Of a DNA stretch of 64,000 nt, positions 52,560 through 63,333 are shown in pieces. Position 1 is the stretch's first letter. The number at the start of each line of letters is the position of its first letter. The position numbers and the translations under genes were made by a program. The notes beneath the pieces are model-generated. The model ran no database searches, was not told where the DNA came from, and worked only from the letters and a program-made list of their open reading frames with translations. This DNA comes from Rhynchopus sp. YZ270_cl-10 (Eukaryota > Euglenozoa > Diplonemea > Diplonemida > Diplonemidae), in the NCBI GenBank assembly GCA_964035575.1, contig OZ037927.1, positions 620,001-684,000 of the forward strand, in the 5' to 3' direction.

Positions 52560-53450
52560 GTGGAATGAAGGTCCGCACATCAGTGCGGGGGAAAACGTGC
52601 AAGGTACAGGTTGACCGGCAACGGAGTGGAGGATCCTGTGAGCATCGACTGTACCGTCACAACAAAGGTGCCCCCAATTCATGTGAAGTCACCAAAAAAA
52701 CGCTCGACGCAGATGCGCTAAAGAGCGCTAAAGATAAAACAGATAAGAACATCTGGCAGAATTCAGACTCATAGAACAATCCATGATTTTTGCGTACTTC
52801 GTGGACCCCTGATGCAGAGGAAGCTTTCTTTGAGAGACGGGAACTACTTCTTCCCACAACCCTCTCCCCTATGAAAACATCCGGAGCCAACGTCTCTGTG
52901 CCTATCCCTCTGGACGGCAAAGCACAGTTCGAAGGCTTTTTTGAAGAAAAGGGGTATTTTTCGTCGAGAAGATGACGCAGATTGGAGAGAGACGTCCTCC
53001 TTTGTGTGAGCTGCCCGCAGCAGCAGAGATGTACCAAAAAAAAAAAAAAAAAAACAATTCTTGGTCTGCACCTTCAGAAAAAGGTGCTTTAGTGGTGAGG
53101 AACGTGGTGAAATTGTACTACAGCAACTTCAACATAACCCAAAAGGGCTCGGAATGATTCGCAATGCAGGAGTTTGACTCGTGGGAGCCCCACCCGTACG
53201 ATCACGACTGCCAAAACGTTGGCACAAAACCCCAATCCTAGTAATAATCCCATCTTGGCAAAAGAGCTGCGAGGCGAAGCAGACGTTCTGCATGGAGGAC
53301 GTTACGAAGAAGGAGGCTCTTCACGCATACTTCTCGGGGTAACACCAACAGGCCCAGAAGGTGCCCCTAACACACGGAATACTACGGTTCCCAGATTGCT
53401 GGATCGAAGAGGATGCGAGGTGACAGAAAGCACCATAAAAGGAGACGGTG
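52560..53450 (+). other. coding-like patches, not an intact gene
   Basis: Plus-strand stretches with protein-like composition in more than one frame: TPDAEEAFFERRELLLPTTL and VPIPLDGKAQFEGFFEEKGY (52800-52970), QEFDSWEPHPYDHDCQNVG (near 53170), AKQTFCMEDVTKKEALHAYF (near 53280). They could be short exons or the remains of a gene. No family is recognised. Confidence 0.33.
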
Positions 53451-53574
53451 AAAAAGAAGGCAGAGAGAGAGAGAGAGTGCGGACCATATGTCAGCAACAA
53501 ACAGACGAGATGGTGACCCTTAGTTTTTTTTGAAAAAAAGCTGGACACCTAATCTTCCTCAATTCTCCCAAAAA

Positions 53575-54510
53575 ATATATCACTCATTCTCCGAAACTGC
53601 GTATCACTTGTGACCAACCATGGAGCCAATTTAAAGTGACTATTTTTTCACTAAAAAAATTCTCCGACCCCGGAATTTTTTCAGATCGCTCCGGAAATGC
53701 CATTCCGCGCCTTTTTGCAAAAAAATATTGCACCCTGAGGTCATTAAACGTCTGTGTGAGTTGACGGGTGGATCCTACTAATTTCTCGCGCCCCAGAAAA
53801 AAAAATTTTTTTTTTTTTTGTTTTGAAAGATCGGGTGTGAAAACGTTCAATTCCGGGGTCGGACGATTTTTTTTATGCCTCTCTTCATGTCGCAAAGGAT
53901 TTTGGGAGAGGGGGGCGTTTTCAGGTATTCCCTACACTTTCCTAAGAGATCAGGTTAGAAACCCCTTTTTGGGTGGTCTTCGGTGACTTATTCCACTAAA
54001 AACGTTTTTATCAAAAGTTGCCGATTTTTTTTTCTTTGGAATTATTTTCAACAATTCTCTCAATTCTGACGATTTTTTTCCGCCGGAAAAATACTATATG
54101 TCAGCCAGGTTTCGGTGGAGCCAACCCCATTTTTACACCCAAATTGCACCCGAATTGCCCTATTTATGGGTATTATACAATGGAGCCAATTTAATTTAAT
54201 AGTTTTTTGACTAAAATGCTCGATTTTTTTTTCTTTGAAAAGTTTGGAGTCCGGAAACACCATTCCGCGTATTTTCAGAAAAAATTATGCATCTGTCCTT
54301 TTCTCACCTGTTGCTGAGAGTGGGAGGTAAAAACTCTCGCGGTGATTTCAGAAAAAAGATTTTTTTTATTTTTTTGAGATTTTTATTTCTTTTGAAAGCG
54401 CGGTTTCGAAACGTTCAATTCCGGGGTCGGACGATAAAAAATATGCATCTGGGTCGAGTGAGTGAAAAATCTGAAAAATGATACGCAATTTCGGAGAATG
54501 AGTGATATAT
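53575..54510. mobile_element. 936-bp inverted-repeat element with an internal duplication
   Basis: Ends ATATATCACTCATTCTCCGA and the inverse near 54485-54510, with GCGTATCA also shared. Inside, three blocks recur in the same order about 560 bp apart: ATGGAGCCAATTTAA (53624, 54179), TCCGGAAA..CCATTCCGCG (53690, 54249), and AACGTTCAATTCCGGGGTCG (53843, 54409). It is thus two related units head to tail inside one pair of ends. Confidence 0.75.
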
Positions 54511-54585
54511 CCGTTTTGTTTGATCATATCTCGACCGTTTTGTTGCATTGCACGCTTCCACAAAAAAAAGTGAAGTTGATAGTGC

Positions 54586-54640
54586 AAAACGCCCTCTGGG
54601 ACGCAGGGCACTGACACTCCGCGGGGTATCGAACCCCCCG
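54586..54640 (+). repeat. 60-bp repeat shared with 35272-35332
   Basis: GCAAAACGCCCTCTGGGACG, GGCACTGACACTCCGCGGGG, ATCGAACCCC. On the minus strand CACTCCG-GGGG-loop TTCGATA-CCCC-CGGAGTG forms a clean hairpin with a tRNA-like T-loop but without the rest of a tRNA. Confidence 0.7.
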
Positions 54641-54771
54641 GAGTGTTGCGCATGGGAGTGGTTTACAGGGAAGCTGGTAAGCAGGTATACAGTCATTACC
54701 CCCACCCTGATCGGGAAGGGGGGGGACAACAAAAAAAAATTAAGACCATGTGGTTTTTGGGGGTACCATAC

Positions 54772-55218
54772 CGCTACTGGAGGTGTCTCTGTTGTGCTTG
54801 CTCCGTTGGTTTGGCTTGCAGGGGCGGCAGGTGGCAGTGCGGTGGGCCCTGCTGGTGGAAGTGCAGCGCTGTCGTGCCCGGGAGTGTAGTGCGGGGGGGG
54901 TCGGGTCGGCTGTTGTTGTCTACTGCTGAACTGCTGGCCTCCACTGCCCCCTTTGCCCCCATGTTGTGCCGCTGCTGCTGCTGCGGCTGCCCCTCTGTTG
55001 TTCCCCCCCTCCGCCCTCGGAGGATGTGCCTGCGGCTGCGGCGGCCCCCATTGGCTTGGCTGCTCAGGAGGCTGCTGCGGCTGGGCAGGCGGTGGTGCTG
55101 TAAACTGTGCCCCTCCCCCTCCTCCCCCTCCCCCAGACTGTTGCGCCGGTGGCTGCTGTGGGGGCACAAAGCCTGCGTTAGGGGGCGCATCCCCGTAGGG
55201 CTGGTGCACATAACTCAT
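54772..55218 (-). CDS. Q/P/G-rich first exon of an unrecognised gene
   Basis: From the ATG at 55218 the frame reads MSYVHQPYGDAPPNAGFVPP and then 149 residues of Gln/Pro/Gly/Ala-rich sequence (PPQPQAHPPRAEGG, eight alanines, QHGGKGGSGGQQFSSRQQQ). A GTATGG donor at 54771, of the GTATR form used by every placed intron in this window, would end the exon in phase after TETPPVA. If it is not used, the frame goes on to 54415 but crosses a dispersed repeat and an inverted-repeat element, which argues for the splice. The motif QxYGGKGGS also occurs near the start of the eIF4G arm, so both may have similar disordered N-termini. I could not find downstream exons. Function unknown. Confidence 0.5.
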
Positions 55219-55332
55219 TGTGAGGGAGGCAGAGGAGAAGGTGTGCGGGAGGTGAGGTGAGGTGAGGTGGGGGTGTGGGGGTGTATGGGGTGTGTGGGGG
55301 TGGGCTCCTGATATAATTGTGAGGGGAGGAGA

Positions 55333-55442
55333 AAAAAAAAAGCCCTCTTGTGAAACAGTGTACCTTTTGGTATGACCGGCTGTACCGTGGGGTGGACACC
55401 CAAACTCATGCAGTCCCACAATCCATTTCGTGGTTTACATCT
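55333..55442 (+). repeat. 115-bp dispersed repeat, full copy
   Basis: AAGCCCTCTTGTGAAACAGT, GACCGGCTGTACCGTGGGGT, CATTTCGTGGTTTACATCTT. A fragment (ATGCAAAGCACTCTCGTGAA) follows at 55455-55487. It lies 115 bp upstream of the 55218 start codon. Confidence 0.85.
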
Positions 55443-56063
55443 TAACAAAAATTTGGCTTGAAATGCAAAGCACTCTCGTGAACAGTATATCGAGAAAATG
55501 TTTGAAAAAAAAAAAAAGCCTTCTCGTTTGCGTGGCTGGGGGGACCCAAAAAAAAGTCATGTTATAGCTGTCAAAAGAGGGGGGTTTTTTTTTGTTTACA
55601 ATTCAGTCTTCTTAAGTTTGAGGGGGTGCTCTTTATACCCTACTACCCCCTCTAAGAAGTTTCGTGTTCTAATGTTAACGTTAACCCCTCTCAAGGGGAG
55701 AGATCTGCCCCCAGGAAAATAGTAGGATCGGGGTAAGTAAAGTTGTTTTTCGTCGAATTTGCACAAACCCTTCTGTTTTGAGGGATGATTTGGCGTCCCT
55801 CCACCGTACATTGTTCTCCTTGAAAGCAGAGTTTCGTAGGGAATAACAAAATGGTAGTTGCCGACACACCCCCCTCCAACCTAAACCCACTGTACAGATC
55901 ACCCAGCAATCCAGATAAAATCACAAAAAAAAAAAACACAATGTTATACCCCCCCCCTCCCCTCCTGCTGGCAAATACGTGACTACCCCTCCGCGTATCG
56001 CGTGGAATACGTATGATACGTACTTGCCACCCCAGCTCCCCCCTCCCCTCTCCTCCCCCTTTT
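55443..56063. other. gap: repeat fragments, no gene
   Basis: Contains the partner (55719-55850) of the repeat at 43281-43425 and a GATACGTA/TACGTATC-bearing stretch near 55985-56030 that can fold (ACGTGACTACC...ATACGTATGATACGT). Poly-C at 55950-55965. No gene. Confidence 0.45.
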
Positions 56064-56786
56064 TCACCGCCACTGCTCCGCATATGCTGTGATATTCCCT
56101 AATGGATCACGAATCCACATTTCCTGCACTTTGGTGACGGGGTGTTGTGACGGAGGGAGAATCATTTGCGCTTCCGGCACACAGGCGGCCACCACCGATA
56201 AATCAGGCACCACTAGGTACTGCGCGCGAAACGCCGCCTCCGGAAGATACGTCTCCAAGGCCGGATACGCTGCGAGCAATGCACCACGCCCCTGCACGAC
56301 CACAGTATGCGCATCCTTGTGGAGACACCGGCACGCACTGTCCTCCTCCTCCCCCGCCACCTCCTCGGTGTACCCCAGATCTCTTCTGTAGAAGGCTGCA
56401 ACGGAACCTACTGTGTCGCCTCCTTCCCTTGCAGTGATGCACAGCTCGATAACACTTTCGATATGAACGTGAAAACTGTTTGGCATAAACACAGAGGAAA
56501 CAACCCCATGTAGGACCTCAACCAAGACCGCCGCCACCATACACAGCAACCCAAACCACGCCGCTGAGGAAAGACTTTGTTCATATGCGCGTACAGTCTG
56601 TAGAGAGGACTCCACGGCAAAGCCCACAGAGACCCCGCCAGCAGGGGTGCTCTGTGTGAGAAGCTCTGCCGCGTAGCGGACGTTGTCATGTGCAAGCACC
56701 GCGTCAAATGAATCGCGTGTAAAAACAGAAGAAATCATCTCCACATATTCGTCAGTGTGGCTCAGTGTTTTCTCTAGGTATTCCAT
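56064..56786 (-). CDS. membrane-anchored VOC/glyoxalase-like protein (240 aa)
   Basis: A single exon of 240 residues from the ATG at 56786 (MEYLEKTLSHTDEYVEMI); the upstream frame continues to 57065 without protein character. An N-terminal cytosolic-looking helix is followed by one hydrophobic span (about 75-100, AAWFGLLCMVAAVLVEVL). After it the chain has features of the vicinal-oxygen-chelate fold of glyoxalases and related dioxygenases: HVHIESVIELCITA, AAFYRRDLGYTEEV (the FY...LGY pattern) and, near the end, MWIRDPLGNITAYAEQ (the RDPxGN...E pattern). The middle is more divergent, with a Cys-Arg-Cys (ACRCLHKDAHT). One such module may be a half-fold that dimerises. The metal ligands are not certain, so the reaction is unknown; the fold call is by motif. 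Confidence 0.65.
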   Translation of the reverse strand: MEYLEKTLSHTDEYVEMISSVFTRDSFDAVLAHDNVRYAAELLTQSTPAGGVSVGFAVESSLQTVRAYEQSLSSAAWFGLLCMVAAVLVEVLHGVVSSVFMPNSFHVHIESVIELCITAREGGDTVGSVAAFYRRDLGYTEEVAGEEEDSACRCLHKDAHTVVVQGRGALLAAYPALETYLPEAAFRAQYLVVPDLSVVAACVPEAQMILPPSQHPVTKVQEMWIRDPLGNITAYAEQWR

Positions 56787-57534
56787 TATGTTTGGGGGTC
56801 TTTTTTTTTTCTGGAAGTGTGCAGGTAGAAGAGGGGTTTGAAAATGTTTTTTTTTGTTTTGAGGTTGAAGGGGAAGTGGGGAGTGTTCCGCAGATACGGG
56901 GCTTTTTTCACTAAACCCTGAAAAATGGGGAAGGGAGTCTGGTGTGATGTAGTGTGCGGAGTACACGATTTTTTGTATAACTCTGACGCGAATGAAGCCA
57001 GCTGCAGAAAGTCGCCGCTTGTTACACACAGAAGATGTGCAAAAGATTATTTGAACTTCACCCACCAGATTGAAAGAGTGAATTTTGAAAAGTGTCGCTT
57101 TGTCGTTCCCTCACCCCCCTTCTTGTAGTTGTTTGATGCGTTGACGCTTCCACACATACTACTCTCGCCTGTTGGGTGGTGGTGTTGCGGAACACGGTTG
57201 GGTTGAGTAAACGACGTGACACATTCAGCTCAACAAAGTAGTGTGCGTATGAATAATAATTCAAAAAAACACGGCTCCACAACTCTGTATTTTGCACAAC
57301 CCGGGGGGGAACCTTCAAGGAGGGGGTGTGCTTTCTTTATTTAAACTTCTGAGAAATAAAATTGGTTTTAACCCTTAGCCAACGAAGGGATTTTTAGGTG
57401 TGTTTTTTTGTTTTTTGGGGGTCCAGGCTCTCCAAGAGGCAAAATGTGAAGGGCAACGACTTTTTGACCGATTCTGGTCGCAATTGAAAGATTTTGAGCA
57501 GAACTTTTGATTATTTATTTGGGAAAATGACTAT
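56787..57534. other. gap: upstream of the VOC-like gene
   Basis: AT-rich with no recognised repeat. Open frames at 56925-57318 on both strands are short and biased. Confidence 0.4.
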
Positions 57535-59537
57535 AACACCCACGTTACTAATACCCATTTACGATAATACCCACTGGGTATTATCGTAAACTTTTTGGGT
57601 ATTATCGTAAAGTTTTTGGGTATTATCGTAAACTATTTGGGTATTAGTTTTGGGTATTATCGTAAACTTTTTGGGTATTACCCAGGTACCCAGGTACGAT
57701 GTGATTTAGCTGGCTACTCGCGCAAGGTATCAGAGGCGCTCGCACGCTGGTGAATGTGCAGACAAGGTATGGTTTCATCGACCCCAGAGAAAATACAATT
57801 TTCACTAAATATATGGGGGGGGGGGGTTTTTTTACACAACTTTTTGCATCCCTGTCTTACATCCTCAAATTCAGGGTAACCATTTTTCTTGACAATTAAC
57901 AATTAATCTTTCTCCAAGCGACATAACTTAATTACACCCACATTTACACTCATCACAGGATCGCGAAATCTGAACTGCATCAGCGATTGCGCTTCTCCGT
58001 CTCCGACATTCTACACCTCAACATACGAAGACCTGGGTGGGAACATTTAGTCAGTCACTGCTATAGCCATTAACCCAGGGAGCATAGCTAGTGCAAGAAA
58101 TTCGACTTTGGCAACCTTCCGGAAAGTCTGTCCTCTGCTCGCGGAGGACTAGACACAAGAAAATATTGCGTTCCCCCAGAAAACCAGTGCACATTTCACA
58201 CTCCTTGTGGGTGGTCTTGTTGCCTTTTCGTCATAGTAATTTTGGCCCAGGCATGTTCTTGAAGCATGACAATTTAGTGTGTATGGGGCAGGGTGTTGTT
58301 TTGTTCTGAATTCTCTTTGTTATAACATCTAAGTCAATCGCGGGTGGTGGTTTGTGTAGCGTGAGGCACTCTTTTTAGCAAACTTCCTGCGGCTGCTAAA
58401 GTGTTATTTCTTCGGATTTAACAACGTACAGCGTAACATAGTGGTTTCGCCTGGTCGACACAACCTTTGATAGATATGGGATAACCAACCCCCTTCGACC
58501 CCTTGTGGGTTCACTGAACAAGCCCTAGTGGTAGTTAAACGCGATTGACATTTACATTCCTAGAGATGAAAGAACAAGACAACACTTCTGTACCCGCGCA
58601 TCAAAATTGTGGAAAACTTTGCACCCCAAACACCCTCAACAACGCCCGCCAAAAGGCCCCTTGTTGCTGGGAGTTGGTTCTCATGATACCTGCACAGCAG
58701 GCATTCCTCTGAGTCCAACGCATGTTTGGCCTGTCTGCGGCGTTGTACTTAAGGTGCACGAAGACAGGGTCTGGTGGTAAATTTTGCGTAGTACTGCGAC
58801 GTGGTACTGCGTGGGTCTGGGAATATGGGTACCTGGGTACAGGATATTGGTTGTGTAAGACATCTTCCACCATGCATTGAGGAGGGTAAGACAGTGTTCG
58901 CAGTTTCTACCTGATAGCATTACAACATTTAACTTCTCCACGGGGGTCTTGGGCCGTTCACTCGGTTATACCTTGACTACCGGAAGATATTCTTGAGGCC
59001 TTTTTGGTCTCTAGAATATCCGGTCTTCCCGAACGGAGGCACACTTTGTGTGTTACTACGACCTGGCAATTTCCAGCAGTAGGTTAAGTAATCTTTCTTG
59101 TAAATTGTTGGATCATTATCTCCTCAGTGCATGAATGCCCCATGTGACTGGACACTTTTGTGTTTGTCATGTGGAGCTGTGGTTGCTCTTTCACGACTTT
59201 TTTCCTGTTCCTGGGTACCTGTTCCTGGACCTGGACCTGGGTACCTGGGTACCTGGGTACCTGGGTACCTGGGTACCTGGGTACCTGGGTACCTGGGTAC
59301 CTGGGTACCTGGGTACCTGGGTACCTGGGTACTACCCAACCTGGGTAATACCCAAAAAGTTTACGATAATACCCAAAAAGTTTACGATAATACCCAAAAC
59401 TAATACCCAAAAAGTTTACGATAATACCCAAAAAGTTTACGATAATACCCAAAAAGTTTACGATAACACCCAAAAAGTTTACGATAATACCCAGTGGGTA
59501 TTATCGTAAATGGGTATTAGTAACGTGGGTGTTATGA
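57535..59537. mobile_element. 2-kb element with long inverted ends
   Basis: ATAACACCCACGTTACTAAT at the left end returns inverted near 59519-59537. Both arms are then built of GGGTATTATCGTAAACTTTTT units (about 57570-57690 left; 59340-59510 right, inverted), and both end inward in GTACCCAGGTAC-type sequence, expanded on the right into a satellite. The interior (57700-59210) is GC-balanced with no full gene; minus-strand stretches such as SGRNCEHCLTLLNAWWKMSY and DRPNMRWTQRNACCAGIM (58680-58940) are protein-like and may be transposase remains. No clear target duplication, so the superfamily is unknown. Confidence 0.75.
59229..59333 (+). repeat. GTACCTGG octamer satellite
   Basis: About twelve GTACCTGG units at the inner edge of the right arm of the 57535-59537 element. 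The left arm has only two (57680-57697). The unit differs by one base from the GTACCTGT satellite at 63155-63332. Confidence 0.92.
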
Positions 59538-60501
59538 TAATTACCCCTATTTATTTTTTGGATTTTTTTTGAAAAAAAAATATTTTGTAAAAATCCAAAA
59601 TGCTTGGAAAAAAACACCCAAAATTTCGAGGAAAATAGCTCCCGCAGTCCTCTGACGAAATATGTGTGCAAAACCGGAACTCGAAAATGGCGTTATTTGA
59701 AAGATCGGGAGCAAATGGCATCAATAAAAAAAAAATCGGTCAGAAATATGGAGTAGAAGTTGTATGAACAGCCTGAGAGAGGAACAAAAAATAGTGAAAA
59801 ACAGTGAAAACCGGTCAAAACAGTCAAAAGCAGTCAAAACCAGTGAAAAACAGTGAAAAGGAGGTGAAAGTCCTGTTGGTGTGAGGGTGGCTGTGTTACG
59901 AATGGGAGGTCGTGCGACCCCGCAATTGCTTTATTTTTGCTCATATGTGACAAATAACATATTTTTGACATTTTTTGGGGCCTTGGTTGGGCCTTGGGCA
60001 CCAACCCAAAAACCAGAAAATAGCATCAACTTTCAGTGTTTGGGGGGAGACAATCCCTGACGCTGCCTACCAAATATGTGGTTGTTTTTTTCTCCCGAAA
60101 ACATGTTTTTTGGAACGTTTCGTGACAAATCTTTTCAACATAAAAAAAATCGATCAAAAAGTCCAAAAAAAAATTTGTTTACTGGTGTTCCATGGCTGTG
60201 TAACTTTAGTGACTTAAGTTTTTTTTTTTAAAAAAACTTAAGTCGCTTAAGTTACCTTAAGTCATCGTTTTTTTTTTTGTTTTCGTAACGCCAAACTCTT
60301 TAACCTTTTGTTTGTTTGCTTGAGCTTACCGAATCGCTCAACTGCGATGGGAAGAATCGTGCGTGTTTTGATCTCGTCACTGGAATTCTTTCAGATGGAA
60401 TTCGAGATCTGAACCGCTACGATAATTTGAGAAATCCAGAAAGCTTCAGAGATAATGAAATCCCCAGGGTGGGCGCGAAAAACGGAATTCAAATAAGACT
60501 T
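59538..60501. other. gap: AT-rich with small palindromes
   Basis: Includes short AGTGAAAAACAGTCAAAA-type tandem units (about 59795-59865) and a hairpin of GACTTAAGTTTTTTT / AAAAAAACTTAAGTC (60212-60245) with further CTTAAGT units after it; AACTTAAG recurs at the window's right end. No gene. Confidence 0.5.
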
Positions 60502-60619
60502 GACTTGAAATACAACAGACCATTCGTGAACAGTGAACCATGGTATGTGACCGGCTGTACCGGGGGGTGGACTCCAACCATGCAATCCTACAATCCATTT
60601 CGTGGTTTACATCTGATAT
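60502..60619 (+). repeat. 115-bp dispersed repeat, full copy
   Basis: GACTTGAAATACAACAGACC, GACCGGCTGTACCGGGGGGT, CATTTCGTGGTTTACATCTG. It marks the left edge of the GC-balanced island. Confidence 0.85.
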
Positions 60620-60699
60620 GTACTACATCGGCTTCCACTCATCAGCCAGATGAACGTATAAAATGACGAAGCCGGTAAGCCACGAAACGAGGCATCTAG

Positions 60700-62097
60700 C
60701 ATCCTGACATATTGAATGCCTCGACGGCCCTAATCCGTTTGAGCGCAGTCGGGGGGGGGGCATCCGTGGGAATGTCTTGCAGAGGTCACTTCACTGCTCC
60801 GGAGCAGGAAGACGTCTGCCAGTGCATAGCGGAACACGGAGTCGTGAAGAGATGGATTTCGATCTCTCCGTAAAGAAAAATCTTGTGTCACGCACAGCAG
60901 AAAAGAAACGGAGCCCGACGAAGTTCTAGCAGCGAACGCAGCTCTCATTTAAGCGACCACGCGACCGAGGGGAATGCTGAAGAGCGGGGCCTTCTACCCA
61001 GAGAAAGCACTCTACAGCTAGCCTCTGGCCGGCCTGCATTAGGACACTCTTACCTTTCCGGTTGATCTTAACCGCAGGGATTATGATGACAACCTCTTAG
61101 AAGAAGCCTCATCACTCCCTCTTGTCCGTGCAGACTGGATTCGCTCACACCCCATAGCTTCGGGTCTGCGGGTCCTTCTAAACAACTCAGTATTCCTCCT
61201 TTGGGTCTTTCTCGCAAAGCATTGGAATGAGCCACAATGGAATGCACCGTATGGGTTACTACCGGTTGGAGTGTTTTAGCGAAGGCCACTGAACTCTGGA
61301 GTATAAAGGAGCTATGAAGAACTGCGGTCATGGCAAACTTAGTCAGGGTCGCGGTCCTGTATAAAGGGTTTCTTGCCTGCCGGCATCAGCGGAACCACAA
61401 GCACAGTAGGAATGACGTGCCTCTCAAGACGTGATGTAGAAAGAAAGTGGTTCGTTTTCTTAGAGACCTTACCAAAGGCAAGTAAACACGACGCATGCGA
61501 CAGCAACATAGACCTTTGCCCATCTGCGCCTTCTTTTCAACTAAGCCGCCATCACCTAGCGCCTTCGCCATACTGCTAAGCTACTCAAGAACAAGAACGC
61601 AGTGCTCAGACGATACCTATCCAAACCCTCTGGCGATACCTTGCCTCTGCACTTCGTAGGTGTGGTCGGTCAGCAACTAGCAGTCACGCATCTCGGGGAG
61701 GAGTGCAAGCCGACCATCAGTGATCAGCCAGTGCACATAGCCTCGAAGTAGCGCATCACCTCCAGGTAGATCGTGGTAAGGACCGCCTGCTCCTGTGGCG
61801 GCAGTGATGTGGACTGCGCAAAACCCGACTGCCACACATTCACGAGCTGTGGAAGAAGAGGTGTCGGCATCTTATCCGTGCACCCTAGATGAACGCGCCA
61901 CCCTACAGTAGGGACGAATGTGAAGTGAAGCTGTGGCCAGAAAGTTGTGTGACGTTGACAGAGAAGACGTGGAGAAGCGCTGCAACAGGGCACAGGCGGC
62001 GTGCATGACTGAGGCGTCCTGAGAGAAGGATTGATATTGCAAGCCTTTGATCGGATGGCAAACGTTCTCTTCTTACACACACAGTACGAAAAACACC

Positions 62098-62128
<31 letters not shown>

Positions 62129-62800
62129 TCCTACAGCGACGGGTAGAATCTTGCACCCAGGGATCAGCCTCACCACGAGACGTCCATTGCTAGGCTGTGT
62201 CGTTTGGGTAGGCACATGGAGAAGGAGGGCTTACGCAGGTTGGTACATGGTCCAGCTAAACACCCGCACAGCGTCCAAACTCAGCGAAGACTGCGGAGTA
62301 TACCGTCAGCACCTGCGCTGACGACCAGCCGTACACGAGGATGGACAGCGTGGTGTTCATCATCACTATGAATACGCCCAGTGCAAACGACCTCTACGGC
62401 GCCGAGCGGGGGTCTCCGTCCCGACTGTCTGGCACCCGTCCCGCAGGTCATCTTAAGCAGTGTAGGCCAGGTGCGAGGATGGAAGCCAGCGTTGCCGTCA
62501 AGGTATATAACGAGCGTTGACCACCCACAAGATCACTATGAAGTGCAGGAGGAAGCGGTGAGGTGCATGGAGGGCAGATGAAGAGAGGGCAGACATAACG
62601 ACCTAGTCAGGGAGGGTGTGCCCAGCAACTAAGGGAATAACGACGGTGTCCGTCATTCCCAAGACAGTGTCGCAGGCCGAAGCTACAAGGCCTTGGTGTC
62701 ATTGCGTGACTGCCCCACGAGGGCTGCAAGGATAAACGTGAACCACGATACCGTAGAGAGTTACTCAGGAGCGGGTGGGTGGGAGAAAATTTTAATGTCA
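60700..62800. other. GC-balanced island with coding-like stretches on both strands
   Basis: Unlike its surroundings this 2.1 kb lacks homopolymer runs. Plus strand: an open stretch at 61043-61279 (78 codons; LNRRDYDDNLLEEASSLPLV, NNSVFLLWVFLAKHWNEP) and one at 61560-61751 (63 codons; LLKNKNAVLRRYLSKPSGDT, LPLHFVGVVGQQLAVTHLGE). Minus strand: 62256-62393 (ALGVFIVMMNTTLSILVYGW) and about 62515-62585 (FLLHFIVILWVVNARYI), both like membrane spans, and 61724 upward (NVWQSGFAQSTSLPPQEQAV). None has a clear start, so these may be exons or gene remains. An (AGC)n run sits at 62098-62127. Families are not recognised. Confidence 0.45.
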
Positions 62801-62957
62801 TGGTCACGTTTGCATAACATCAGAAATCATATCGCATGATTTTGGAATCGGTTGCAGAAATCATCTCTCATGATTTCTGAATCGGTTGCAGAGTTGGCTA
62901 GCCGAAAACAAAAAGGCTGATATTTGGTTGCACAAAATATAATCCTTCTTTTTTTTT

Positions 62958-63006
62958 TGAAAACTTGGTTGTATTAGTGTAGACACCCGAGGATGAACTC
63001 CACTAT
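62958..63006 (+). repeat. 50-bp dispersed repeat (GAGGATGA subtype)
   Basis: TGAAAACTTGGTTGTATTAG then TGTAGACACCCGAGGATGAA and CTCCACTAT, after a T-run; nearly identical to 21723-21773. Confidence 0.88.
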
Positions 63007-63154
63007 ATTTTTTTTTTTTTTTCCCCTTTTGCTTGGCTTGGGTGTGAAGCTTCAGGTGGTCTGAAGAGTGATCTGACCATATTCTCTAGGTATAACAGGT
63101 CCTCAAAAAATGCATTGACGAAAGAATTTTGCACTTTTGACCACCACAGATTAT

Positions 63155-63332
63155 GTACCTGTGTACCTGTGTACCTGTGTACCTGTGTACCTGTGTACCT
63201 GTGTACCTGTGTACCTGTGTACCTGTGTACCTGTGTACCTGTGTACCTGTGTACCTGTGTACCTGTGTACCTGTGTACCTGTGTACCTGTGTACCTGTGT
63301 ACCTGTGTACCTGTGTACCTGTGTACCTGTGT
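63155..63332 (+). repeat. GTACCTGT octamer satellite, about 22 units
   Basis: Almost perfect tandem GTACCTGT running straight into the TA-flanked element at 63334. On the other strand it reads ACAGGTAC. It encodes alternating Val-Tyr-Leu-Cys-Thr-Cys-Val-Pro in any frame, which is not a gene. Confidence 0.95.
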
Positions 63333-63333
63333 A

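Larger units (their letters stand above)
49523..54771. other. 5.2-kb gap upstream of eIF4G
   Basis: It starts with the eIF4G promoter region (GC-rich, pyrimidine/purine biased, 49540-49760). It then holds a 50-bp repeat, a direct duplication, a second 50-bp repeat, a full 115-bp repeat, CTCTCGT-type hairpins (about 51436-51475, 51889-51920, 52497-52530), a coding-like patch and an inverted-repeat element. The frame of the gene at 54772-55218 stays open into this region to 54415 but runs through repeats. Confidence 0.45.

Noticed and set aside
54560-54640. tRNA gene
   Set aside because: Only a T-arm-like hairpin is present; no D-arm, anticodon arm or acceptor partner can be placed.
59210-59340. 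Telomere or CRISPR array
   Set aside because: Pure tandem octamers without spacers, internal to an element, and not a known telomere unit.
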